From assembly GCA_019423835.1 (NCBI GenBank), contig JAHZAR010000048.1, positions 1 to 19,540 on the forward strand: a DNA stretch of 19,540 bases, read 5' to 3'. Below are positions 1 through 7,042 of this stretch, piece by piece. Both the position numbers and the translations under genes were made by a program. Origin of the DNA: Clostridiales bacterium. GTDB lineage: Bacteria > Bacillota > Clostridia > Lachnospirales > Lachnospiraceae. Below the pieces are notes generated by a model that was given only the letters and a program-made list of their open reading frames with translations, searched no databases and was not told where the DNA came from. Every line of letters starts with the position of its first letter. The stretch's first letter is position 1.

Positions 1-122
1 CCAAATACTGTGAGACAGGACAACGGAAGTCCGCCAGTTGGCAGACTGGAATGATAGCTCGGAGCCATCTCCCGCAATTAGTATCTGGTTTTACCCCTTA
101 CGACATTTTTCCAGGTACACAG

Positions 123-151
123 AAAGGCATCCTAGAGATAGGGTGTCTTTT
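123..151 (+). terminator. Rho-independent terminator (putative)
   Basis: The hairpin pairs GGCATCCT (126-133) with AGGGTGTC (140-147) around a 6-nt AGAGAT loop, with two G-U wobbles. It is extended by AAA (123-125) against TTT (148-150) and followed by TTTTATCT. The A-tract before and T-tract after suggest it could stop transcription from both directions. It would end whatever is transcribed upstream of the window and insulate the cassette at 324-1712. Confidence 0.55.
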
Positions 152-236
152 ATCTATGTGGAAAATCAAAAAAAATGTAATATAAAAACTAGATAAATTG
201 TCAATAGATTTTTTGTGTAAATTATCGTATACTAAT

Positions 237-310
237 TATAAATAAAGTATTGATATGATGTTAACTTGGATATAATGGCTATTATATTCAAGTTTTTTGC
301 TTTATTTATA
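237..310 (+). promoter_or_regulatory. Nested inverted repeats and possible promoter upstream of the Panacea gene
   Basis: A perfect 11-bp inverted repeat, TATAAATAAAG (237-247) and CTTTATTTATA (300-310), encloses a second one. The inner repeat is a 12-bp CTTGGATATAAT (265-276) paired with ATTATATTCAAG (281-292) around a GGCT loop, with one mismatch that becomes a G-U pair in RNA. The inner hairpin is followed by six T residues (293-298). A -10-like TATAAT (271-276) lies inside its left arm, with a TTGATA -35-like element at 250-255 (15-nt spacing). The outer right arm ends directly before the GGAGG ribosome binding site (311-315). It could be an operator for autoregulation, an attenuator, or both; which one is inference. 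Confidence 0.5.
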
Positions 311-323
311 GGAGGTATATACT

Positions 324-758
324 ATGTATAGTGCTATTGATGTTGCAAAATACATTATATGGTATAGTAAGAAAAAAGGGTATGCTATAAGTAATCTTAA
401 ATTGCAAAAAATTTTATATTTTGTTCAAGCGGCATTTTTAGTGGACTGCGGAAAAGAATGTTTTGCAGATTCTATTGAAGCATGGGATTTTGGTCCAGTT
501 GTTCCATGTGTTTATCGTTATTTTAAAATATTTGGTAGTTCTGATATTCCCAAGTCTGTAGGAATAGATGCAGAAGAGGTAATTATGCGTTCTGATAGGA
601 AGATTATAAATGAAATGGTTGATCAGTGTGCAGAGTATTCGGCATCAGCATTAGTCGAAATTACTCATAATCAAGACCCGTGGAAAAATGTATATCGAAA
701 AGGTTACAACAATGTTATAACTCCTAAAGCTATTAAAGCATATTTTGAAGAGGAATAA
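324..758 (+). CDS. Panacea-domain (SocA/DUF4065-like) antitoxin
   Basis: The 144-residue protein covers essentially one Panacea domain (formerly DUF4065, the SocA family). Visible family motifs are the LKLQKILY helix (residues 25-32), EAWDFGPVVP (52-61), SASALVEITH (106-115) and the PW pair (119-120). Family members are known antitoxins that neutralise many unrelated toxins, and SocA of Caulobacter is a proteolytic adaptor. The ATG at 324 has GGAGG at 311-315 with 8-nt spacing. The next gene begins 3 nt after the stop, so the two are probably translationally coupled, as expected of an antitoxin-toxin pair. Base composition is markedly AT-rich compared with the phage structural genes, which suggests separate acquisition. 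The leader carries nested palindromes that may be its own operator. The family call is firm; the antitoxin role here is inferred from family and context. Confidence 0.85.
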   Translation: MYSAIDVAKYIIWYSKKKGYAISNLKLQKILYFVQAAFLVDCGKECFADSIEAWDFGPVVPCVYRYFKIFGSSDIPKSVGIDAEEVIMRSDRKIINEMVDQCAEYSASALVEITHNQDPWKNVYRKGYNNVITPKAIKAYFEEE

Positions 759-761
759 GTT

Positions 762-1712
762 ATGAGTTCAATGCTGGCAAATAATTGGAATAAACTAAGA
801 GATGGACAGTATGAGCCGAAAGAAGATCATATATCTAAAATGTCCCAGGCTATGGATGAGCTATGCGAGATGTTGTTAGAAGATTCCGAGTTTTTTCATG
901 AAGGTAGAGAAGAATTTTTAAAAAAGTTTAGCAGTTATATAAAAAATGGAAATTATAGATTATTATATACTCGTGTAACCAATGTTGTATTTAATAACAA
1001 TGATGCAACAGGAACATTCCAGTCAAATTTGGAAGAAGCCATAGCTTTTTCTTATGAGATAAAATTAGAAAATTCAGAAGAAACGCAAGAACATGAAAAA
1101 ATACAAAAAGCTTTAATGAAATTATGGGATCATGTAAATTTGGCAATACATCAATATGAACTTTTTAACAAAAGTGACGAACAATCTTCAGAAATAGCAG
1201 AAGAAAAAATGAAAGATGTTGAGATCCGTTTGACAAAAGAAATGAATACACAATTATTAACACTGATTTCAATATTCACTGCGTTATCGTTTATAGTATT
1301 TGGAGGAATTAGTTCTTTAGATAATATTTTTGATGGCGTGACAGATATACCTATTACAAAACTGATAATAATAGGGAGTATCTGGTGTTTTTGTATTATG
1401 AACTTAGTGTTTACATTCATGTTTTTTGTAGGGAAATTGACTAATTTGGAAATTAAATCTACGAAGGATGTTAATGCTAATTTGGTTCAAAAATATCCAT
1501 TGATTTTCTGGTGCAACTTGACACTTATAGCGATTTTATTACTTAGTTCTTGGTTGTTTTACATTAAAAATGAAGGATTTAGTAGCAAAGTATATGTATT
1601 TTTAAGTACATATTCAACAGTATATTGTATTGTTGGAACCTTGTTAATAGTACTAATTATTATTTTGTCGGCAGTAACATTATATAAATTGGCAAAGCGG
1701 AATGCAGATTAA
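762..1712 (+). CDS. Four-TM membrane protein, putative Panacea-paired toxin/effector
   Basis: I recognise no named family for this 316-residue protein. Residues 1-135 are soluble, charged and probably helical. About 140-164 is a charged helical neck rich in E and K. Four hydrophobic segments follow: roughly 165-185, 201-224, 246-268 and 285-307, with a short basic C-terminus (KLAKRNAD). There is no signal peptide. The ATG at 762 lies 3 nt after the Panacea stop, with GAGG at 750-753 giving 8-nt spacing. Panacea antitoxins are known to pair with diverse toxins, including membrane-acting ones, so this is the best candidate for the cognate toxin: a soluble sensor or regulatory half coupled to a membrane-disrupting half. 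It is AT-rich like its partner and ends just before a strong terminator. Alternatives are a superinfection-exclusion or abortive-infection membrane protein. The toxin role is inference. Confidence 0.6.
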   Translation: MSSMLANNWNKLRDGQYEPKEDHISKMSQAMDELCEMLLEDSEFFHEGREEFLKKFSSYIKNGNYRLLYTRVTNVVFNNNDATGTFQSNLEEAIAFSYEIKLENSEETQEHEKIQKALMKLWDHVNLAIHQYELFNKSDEQSSEIAEEKMKDVEIRLTKEMNTQLLTLISIFTALSFIVFGGISSLDNIFDGVTDIPITKLIIIGSIWCFCIMNLVFTFMFFVGKLTNLEIKSTKDVNANLVQKYPLIFWCNLTLIAILLLSSWLFYIKNEGFSSKVYVFLSTYSTVYCIVGTLLIVLIIILSAVTLYKLAKRNAD

Positions 1713-1750
1713 TATTTTCTAGCAACATAGTTTGCCACATTGTAACTTGT

Positions 1751-1780
1751 AGGGATAGCTTCGGCTATCCTTTTCTTTTT
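1751..1780 (+). terminator. Rho-independent terminator with UUCG tetraloop
   Basis: A perfect 7-bp stem, GGATAGC (1753-1759) and GCTATCC (1764-1770), is capped by the extra-stable TTCG loop (1760-1763). G-T and A-T pairs extend it outward, and the tract TTTTCTTTTT follows (1771-1780). It cleanly separates the two-gene accessory cassette from the packaging operon that starts about 10 nt later. Confidence 0.9.
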
Positions 1781-1785
1781 CACAA

Positions 1786-1797
1786 AAGGAGGTGATC
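1786..1797 (+). promoter_or_regulatory. Extended Shine-Dalgarno that overlaps the only canonical start of terS
   Basis: AAGGAGGTGATC matches the full anti-Shine-Dalgarno end of 16S rRNA. The only in-frame canonical start of the next gene, GTG at 1792, uses the last G of GGAGG itself and so cannot be served by this site. At the usual 8-nt spacing the frame has ACG (1801) instead of ATG. ATG there would give the expected N-terminus MTRKQKLF, so this looks like a start codon changed by one T-to-C transition, or a genuine non-canonical start. Confidence 0.55.
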
Positions 1798-2310
1798 CCC
1801 ACGACCAGAAAACAAAAGCTTTTCGTACAAGAATACCTCATTGACCTGAACGCCACCCAGGCGGCTATTCGCGCCGGCTACAGCCCGGAGAGTGCAGCGG
1901 ATATTGGCAGTGAGAACCTGAGAAAACCCGATATATGCGCAAGTATTGACAAAGCGATGGCAGAGCGTTCCCGGCGCCTGGGCCTTAACCAGGATAGGAT
2001 TTTGATGGAGCTTGCCAAGATTGCCCTCTTAAATCCGCAGCAGGTGGTCAATCTGGATGAAGCCACCGTCCGGGAGAATGCCCTCCCAGAGGATTTGGCT
2101 GCAGTTGCTTCTGTGAAAGTCAAGCGGTTTCCCACAAAGGATGGAGAAGGAATAGAGAGGGAAATTAAATTCTATGATAAAACCAAAGCCCTGGAGTTGG
2201 CCGGGAAGCATTTGGGAATGTTTCGGGATAAGGTGGATGTGAATGTCCAGACCTCCGGGAAGTTAGATGACATTATGAGTCAGCTGGGCGGTGAGGGCCT
2301 TGAAGAGTAG
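1792..2310 (+). CDS. Terminase small subunit (Terminase_2 family)
   Basis: This is the DNA-recognition subunit of the packaging motor: it binds the phage pac or cos region and loads the large subunit. Read from GTG the protein is 172 residues. The N-terminal helix-turn-helix region TRKQKLFVQEYL...NATQAAIRAGYS (residues 5-31) is the classic signature of the Terminase_2/XtmA family. It continues through a helical middle to a C-terminal oligomerisation and TerL-contact region. The start is uncertain. GTG 1792 lies inside the Shine-Dalgarno, and the position with correct spacing is ACG 1801, giving TRKQKLF as first residues. The next in-frame ATG falls around residue 57 and would remove the DNA-binding region. 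The 3' end overlaps terL by 20 nt. Identity is secure; start-codon use is open. Confidence 0.9.
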   Translation: MIPTTRKQKLFVQEYLIDLNATQAAIRAGYSPESAADIGSENLRKPDICASIDKAMAERSRRLGLNQDRILMELAKIALLNPQQVVNLDEATVRENALPEDLAAVASVKVKRFPTKDGEGIEREIKFYDKTKALELAGKHLGMFRDKVDVNVQTSGKLDDIMSQLGGEGLEE

Positions 2311-3658
2311 CAGTTTCCCGCTTTCTCAGAAGTACCTGGATTTTATCAATACGGTGGACGGTGTGGATGCGGACTTTCTGGAGGGTACAACGGCTTCCGG
2401 GAAGACGACGGTGGGCGCCGGCGTTAAGTTCATGCGAATGGTAAGCCGGAGTACAAAGAAGCTTCACATCATCGCATCCAAGACGACGGGAACTGCCGAG
2501 AAGAATATCATCCAGCAGGACAACGGGATTCTGGATCTGCATCGGGCAGCCCGGTACTATGGAAACGGGGATAAGGATTATAAGATTCCCCACATTAAAT
2601 TTGAGGACAAGATTATTTTTGTCCTGGGCTATGATAACCGGGATAAGTGGGAGCTGGTTCTGGGCTCCCAGTTCGGCTGCGTTTACATTGATGAGATCAA
2701 CACGGCCAACATTGACTTTGTCCGTGAGGTGTCCACCAGAAATGACTACCTGATGGCCACGCTGAACCCGGATGATCCGAACCTGCCGGTTTATAAGGAA
2801 TTTATCAACCGTTCCAGGCCGTATAAAAAATATGAAAAGGCTGTCCCGCCGGAGATCATGGCGGAGCTTAAAGAAAAGCCAGTACCCAGATGGAGGTACT
2901 GGTTTTTTACATTCCGGGATAACCTGAGTCTGACACCTGAGGCGATTCAGAAAAAGAAGGATGCAGCGCCGCCTGGCACTAAACTTTATAAGAACAAGAT
3001 TCTGGGACTTCGGGGAAAAGCGACAGGACTGATTTTTCCTAACTTCGACCGGAGCAGGCATGTGGTAACTGCTGCCTGGATAAAAACGGAGCAGCAGCTT
3101 GGGCGGCTCAAGTTCAAACGATTCTCTGCCGGACTGGATACATCTTATTCCAGCCGATCCCCGGACACCATTGCCATGATCTTTCAGGGCATTACCGCAG
3201 ACAGGCAGCTGATTATCCTGGATGAGAGAGTATACAGCAACGCAGAGCTTGACAAACCTTTGGCTCCTTCTGACACAGTGAAGAAGTTCCTTGAGTTCCT
3301 GGAAATAAATCAAAAAGATTGGGGACTTGCCAGGGATGTTTTTATTGATTCAGCTGACCAGGCGACGATTACGGAGCTGAGAAAATATAAACGGCTTCAC
3401 GGCTGCATCCATAATTTTCTGGATGCCTACAAGGCTCTTACGATTATGGACCGCATTAAACTGCAGCTGGGCTGGCTGCAGCAGGGGTGCTATCTGGTGG
3501 TAAACACCTGTGAGGAGCATATAGCAGAGCTGGAACGGTATTCATGGATGGAGGATAAGGACGAGCCCGAGGATCGCAATGACCATACGATTAATGCATC
3601 TCAGTATGGCTGGATTCCCTGGAGAAACTTAATCGGGTTTGAGGAGGATGAGAAATGA
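2291..3658 (+). CDS. Terminase large subunit (ATPase-nuclease)
   Basis: This 455-residue motor protein pumps DNA into the prohead and cuts it. The N-terminal ATPase has a Walker A-like GTTASGKT (residues 32-39), Walker B GCVYIDEI (129-136, D134/E135) and a coupling motif ATLNP (156-160). The C-terminal RNase H-like nuclease shows acidic residues in SAGLDTS (D283), FIDSAD (D353) and the final RNDHTINASQYGW segment (D431), spaced as expected for two-metal catalysis. Length is normal for the Terminase_6/XtmB group. GTG 2291 lies inside the end of the small-subunit gene with no clear Shine-Dalgarno, so coupled translation is likely; TTG 2300 is an alternative start. The stop overlaps the portal start as ATGA. 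Confidence 0.96.
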   Translation: MRALKSSSFPLSQKYLDFINTVDGVDADFLEGTTASGKTTVGAGVKFMRMVSRSTKKLHIIASKTTGTAEKNIIQQDNGILDLHRAARYYGNGDKDYKIPHIKFEDKIIFVLGYDNRDKWELVLGSQFGCVYIDEINTANIDFVREVSTRNDYLMATLNPDDPNLPVYKEFINRSRPYKKYEKAVPPEIMAELKEKPVPRWRYWFFTFRDNLSLTPEAIQKKKDAAPPGTKLYKNKILGLRGKATGLIFPNFDRSRHVVTAAWIKTEQQLGRLKFKRFSAGLDTSYSSRSPDTIAMIFQGITADRQLIILDERVYSNAELDKPLAPSDTVKKFLEFLEINQKDWGLARDVFIDSADQATITELRKYKRLHGCIHNFLDAYKALTIMDRIKLQLGWLQQGCYLVVNTCEEHIAELERYSWMEDKDEPEDRNDHTINASQYGWIPWRNLIGFEEDEK

Positions 3659-5244
3659 GGTGGCTGACAACTTTGAATGAGAATATAAAGCGGGGGATTC
3701 GTTCCTGGCTGAATGTGCAGCCGGCGAGTCCCTATGGAATACAGATTCAGGAGACAGCGGATTTTGAGCTGAATGCTATCCGCAACCGCATCTGGTACCG
3801 TGGTGATGGGAATGAGCTGGAACAGCTCTACGAACAGAGTGAAGAGTATGCAGACAGGTATAAATTCTGGGCTTCCAGATGCACGCCGGGGATGGAGATG
3901 AGGAAGATTCACACCGGTCTTCCAGGACTGATGGTGAACGTGCTGACTTCCGTGGTTCTGGCGGATATGAATGACTTTGAATTTGAATCCGGGAAGCAGG
4001 AGGAGCTGTGGAAGGAGATTGAAAAGCAGAACCATTTCAGGAAAAAGATGGAGCGGGTGATCCGGGAGACTCTTTACATCGGAGACGGAGCCTGGAAGCT
4101 GACCTTAAACACGGCAAAGAGCGAATATCCGTACTTGCGGTGGTATCCGGGAGACCGGATAGAAATGGTCTGTGACGGAGACGAGCTGCAGGAGGTAGTG
4201 TTTAAGACGCCTTATAAGGAAAAAGGGCGTCTGTATGTGCTGAATGAGCATTACGGCTACGGTTATATTCGGAATAAGCTGTACCTAGGAGACCGGGAAG
4301 TAGGACTGGAAGTATTGGAGCGGACGAGAGGACTTAGGGACTGGAAGTTTGATCCTTCTGTGATGTTAGCTGTTCCCTTCAAAGTATATGAGAGCGCAAA
4401 ATGGGAAGGCCGCGGCGGAAGTATTTTTGACAGAAAGCGGGACAGCTTCGATGCTTTTGACGAGGTGTGGAGCCAGTGGATGGACGCTATGCGCAGCGGC
4501 CGGGCCAGAACCTACATCCCGGAATGTCTGGTTCCACGCAATCCCGAAACCGGGGAGCTGCTGAAACCCAATCCCTTTGACAACCGGTATTTTGCCGGGG
4601 ACAACGACATGTCCGAAAAGGCGGAGAATAAGGTTCAAACGGAACAGCCGGACATTCCTCATGAGAGCTATCTGGCAGCCTATGTGACGGCTCTGGATCT
4701 CTGCCTGCAGGGAATTATCAGTCCATCTACCCTGGGAATTGACGTAAAGAAGTTAGACAATGCAGAGGCTCAGAGAGAGAAGGAAAAAGCGACCCTCTAT
4801 ACCCGCAATGCGATTGTGGAGGCCATTCAGAATGCACTTCCGGAGTTGATTTCTGCGTGCTTGAATTGCTACAACATCCTGATGAAGCAGCCAGTGGAGG
4901 AGGTCAGGGTGGATATTCCGTTTGGAGAGTATGCTAATCCATCCTTTGAGAGCCAGGTGGAAACCCTTGCCAAAGCCCGTCCGGGGATGCCTATGATGAG
5001 CATTGAGGCCCAGGTGGAGGAGCTTTACGGGGACAGTAAGGATGAGCAGTGGAAGGCCGGGGAAGTAAAACGGCTGAAGGCAGAGCAGGGGATCGAAGAG
5101 GCAGAAGAACCGGGGGTTAATCAGGCCGCTGGCTCTTTTCAGGTTCAGATGAAGGAGGGGGAAATGAATGCAGGTGAAGGTCATGAACCGGGTGTACCGG
5201 ATGAGCCGGGAGGAGTATCAGGGACTCCTCAAAGTAGCCAGTGA
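3655..5244 (+). CDS. Portal protein (SPP1 gp6-like)
   Basis: This 529-residue protein should form the dodecameric ring at the unique capsid vertex through which DNA enters and leaves and to which the connectors bind. The call rests on position directly after the terminase, size, and recognisable portal segments such as PASPYGIQIQE near the start, the aromatic-rich AIRNRIWYRGDGNELEQLY (about residues 41-59) and the long helical stem region with LDNAEAQREKEKATLYTRN (about 365-383). The C-terminal 50 residues are a flexible tail rich in E, G and P, as in many SPP1-type portals. ATG 3655 overlaps the terL stop (ATGA) and is served by GAGGAGG at 3641-3647. Confidence 0.92.
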   Translation: MRWLTTLNENIKRGIRSWLNVQPASPYGIQIQETADFELNAIRNRIWYRGDGNELEQLYEQSEEYADRYKFWASRCTPGMEMRKIHTGLPGLMVNVLTSVVLADMNDFEFESGKQEELWKEIEKQNHFRKKMERVIRETLYIGDGAWKLTLNTAKSEYPYLRWYPGDRIEMVCDGDELQEVVFKTPYKEKGRLYVLNEHYGYGYIRNKLYLGDREVGLEVLERTRGLRDWKFDPSVMLAVPFKVYESAKWEGRGGSIFDRKRDSFDAFDEVWSQWMDAMRSGRARTYIPECLVPRNPETGELLKPNPFDNRYFAGDNDMSEKAENKVQTEQPDIPHESYLAAYVTALDLCLQGIISPSTLGIDVKKLDNAEAQREKEKATLYTRNAIVEAIQNALPELISACLNCYNILMKQPVEEVRVDIPFGEYANPSFESQVETLAKARPGMPMMSIEAQVEELYGDSKDEQWKAGEVKRLKAEQGIEEAEEPGVNQAAGSFQVQMKEGEMNAGEGHEPGVPDEPGGVSGTPQSSQ

Positions 5245-5404
5245 GCAGATTCCGTTTGGAATTTATGCTCTGGAGAAGGAAGGATATGCAGAGCTTCGCC
5301 ATGACAGGTGTGAGAGTATTACGCAGCTGAAGGGGCTGACCAGACAGTTCCGGGCACAGGGCTTCCGGGTTTTGTCCAATCGCGGACAGAAAGAAGGCAG
5401 ATAG
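5168..5404 (+). CDS. Small conserved phage protein of unknown function
   Basis: The 78-residue basic protein overlaps the 3' end of the portal gene by 77 nt in another frame. It looks real rather than a shadow: a good GGAGG (5154-5158) stands 9 nt before the ATG, the reading frame continues 160 nt past the portal stop, and the composition (MSREEYQGLLKVA, PFGIYALEKEGYAELR) is that of a compact folded alpha/beta protein. I recall similar proteins between portal and minor capsid genes in Clostridia prophages but know no function. Internal ATG codons at 5183 and 5201 are alternative starts that would reduce the overlap. Confidence 0.7.
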   Translation: MQVKVMNRVYRMSREEYQGLLKVASEQIPFGIYALEKEGYAELRHDRCESITQLKGLTRQFRAQGFRVLSNRGQKEGR

Positions 5405-5452
5405 GATTCGGAAAAACGGCAGGACCCGAAGGAATGAAAGGGGCGCGGATAA

Positions 5453-7042
5453 GTGCGGCAGGATGAATATGACATTGGCGCAGCCTTTTCGGCCATCGAG
5501 GAGGAGCTGATCGCCTCTATGATGCGTAACATGGCCCGCCACCGGGCGGAGGAAACGAAAGAAGGGATTCAGTGGGCCATGTGGCAAGTACAGCAGCTGA
5601 AAGCTCTGGAAAGGTACAAGAGAGAGAATCAGAAACGGTACAGGGGGAAATTTCAGATCCTGAACCGGGAGATGAAGGAACTAATCCGGAAAGCCAGAGA
5701 GACAGGAGGTATGGAGCAGGAGAAGAGGATTCTTCAGGCTATAAGGAGAGGTTTCAAGGGATATGGGAAAAACCGTTCTACGGCCCATCAGGCAACGACG
5801 GCAGAGTTTTTCAAGATGAATGACAGGAAGTTTGAGGCCCTGATTGAGGCTGTCACTCACGATATGGAAAAGGCGGAAACAGCGGTTCTCAGGATGGCGG
5901 AGGATCAGTACCGGAAGATAATTTTCAACGCTCAGGTTTACGCCAATACGGGAGCCGGAACCTATGAGCAGGCGGTGGATATGGCTTCCAGGAATTTTCT
6001 GGCGGCGGGACTAAACTGTATTGAGTATGCCAATGGGGCCAGGCACACTATTTCCGACTATGCGGATATGGCAATCCGGACGGCCAGCAAGCGGGCTTAC
6101 CTTCAGGGGGAAGGGGAAAAGCGGCAGGAGTGGGGGATCAGCACTGTGATCATGAACAAGCGCGGGAATCCCTGTCCCAAGTGCCTTCCCTTTGTGGGAA
6201 AGGTGCTGATTGACGATGTGTGGAGCGGGGGCTCGAAAGACGGTGTGGATCCAGAAACAGGAAGAAAATACCCGCTGATGAGCAAAGCCATTGAGTATGG
6301 CCTTTATCATCCACGATGCAAGGACAGCCATACCACTTATTTTCCGGGAATCTCCACGGCGGATGACACCTGGACGAAGGAAGAGCTTAAGGCGATCGAA
6401 CAGGATTATGCCAGGGAGCAGAAGAAGCAGTATGCAAAAAGGCAGGAAGAAAAGTATGGACGGCTGGCGGAGTATTCGCTGGATGAGGGGAATAAGAAAC
6501 GCTACACAGCAAAAGAAAAGCAGTGGGAAGAAGTTGCTGAAAACCTGAATAGTGGTATAATGGGGTTATCGCAGGAAGGGCTGAGCGCCCTGTATCAGTA
6601 TAAGAGTTTTGAGTCATATCCAATCAATGAAGCATTGAGAAACGCAAAGGATATGTCAGATCTTTCACCAGCACAGCAGCAGTTTGTGAAAAGACTAGAT
6701 TCGGCTTTGCTTAAGATGCCGAGGTATGAGGGAAATTTGATACGAACGGTTAATTTTTCTGACTGGCCGGATTATACTGAGAAAGTAACTGATTTTGTTA
6801 AAGAATTTGTTCCGGGAAAAAATATTCAAATTAAGCAGTATTGGAGTACCTCAAAAGCAGAAGGTTATGATGATGCCGCTGATGTCTGGATATATATTGA
6901 GGATTCAAAAGCAGGAAGGGATATCAGTGCCATCGGCGCAGATGAAAAAGAAGTGCTTTATGAGAGAAATACAGAGTTTACAGTAGTTAATAAAATATAT
7001 TATAAGGGCAAATGGAATATTTTATTAAAGGAGGTTACATGA
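5453..7042 (+). CDS. Minor capsid protein 2 / head morphogenesis protein with C-terminal ADP-ribosyltransferase domain
   Basis: The 529-residue protein has two parts. Residues 1 to about 360 match phage minor capsid protein 2 (Phage_min_cap2): long helices, GNPCPKCLPFVGKV (239-252) with C241/C244, and YHPRCKD (285-291) with H286/C289, probably a metal site. Such proteins sit near the portal inside the head. Residues about 365-529 resemble ADP-ribosyltransferase exoenzymes of the R-S-E class (C3/iota/VIP2-like). They show ALYQYKS...INEALRN at the domain start, a candidate NAD-binding Arg in GNLIRTVNF (R431), the STS motif in YWSTSKA (465-467) and an ExE in ADEKEVLY (E498, E500), followed by NTEFTVV. 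Codon use in this C-terminal part is more AT-rich than in the head part, suggesting domain acquisition. GTG 5453 has AAAGGGG at 5437-5443. The capsid role is firm; transferase activity on a host target, like ejected T4 Alt, is inference. Confidence 0.88.
   Translation: MRQDEYDIGAAFSAIEEELIASMMRNMARHRAEETKEGIQWAMWQVQQLKALERYKRENQKRYRGKFQILNREMKELIRKARETGGMEQEKRILQAIRRGFKGYGKNRSTAHQATTAEFFKMNDRKFEALIEAVTHDMEKAETAVLRMAEDQYRKIIFNAQVYANTGAGTYEQAVDMASRNFLAAGLNCIEYANGARHTISDYADMAIRTASKRAYLQGEGEKRQEWGISTVIMNKRGNPCPKCLPFVGKVLIDDVWSGGSKDGVDPETGRKYPLMSKAIEYGLYHPRCKDSHTTYFPGISTADDTWTKEELKAIEQDYAREQKKQYAKRQEEKYGRLAEYSLDEGNKKRYTAKEKQWEEVAENLNSGIMGLSQEGLSALYQYKSFESYPINEALRNAKDMSDLSPAQQQFVKRLDSALLKMPRYEGNLIRTVNFSDWPDYTEKVTDFVKEFVPGKNIQIKQYWSTSKAEGYDDAADVWIYIEDSKAGRDISAIGADEKEVLYERNTEFTVVNKIYYKGKWNILLKEVT
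6534..6561 (+). promoter_or_regulatory. Extended -10 promoter candidate at the capsid/ART domain junction
   Basis: TATAAT (6556-6561) is preceded by TG at the extended -10 position (6553-6554). A weak TTGCTG -35-like hexamer lies at 6534-6539 with 16-nt spacing. It lies inside the coding sequence, just where AT-rich codon use begins. It could drive the small genes downstream, or be a chance match in AT-rich coding DNA. Confidence 0.22.

Larger units (their letters stand above)
1..323. other. Gene-free left edge and AT-rich leader
   Basis: No convincing gene is seen here. One + strand frame is open from the left edge to a TAA near 185, but it has no recognisable motif, no visible start and runs through the hairpin at 123-151, so at most it is the tail of a gene outside the window. 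From about 160 the sequence becomes strongly AT-rich and holds the leader of the gene that starts at 324. Nothing else, such as an attachment site, tRNA or origin, can be supported. Confidence 0.5.

Noticed and set aside
3..185. Open frame on the + strand at the left edge
   Set aside because: No start, no recognisable motif, and it runs through a terminator-like hairpin; a partial upstream gene cannot be excluded but is not supported.
198..233. TTGTCA and TATACT as a promoter
   Set aside because: The spacing of 24 nt is too long for a sigma-70-type promoter.
2273..3313. Long reverse-strand open frame (346 codons) opposite the terminase large subunit
   Set aside because: It lies fully inside terL, has no ribosome binding site or family motif, and is an antisense shadow caused by codon bias.
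7012..7041. Upstream start for the small gene after the ADP-ribosyltransferase fusion
   Set aside because: It would cover the AAAGGAGG site that clearly serves ATG 7039/7042.
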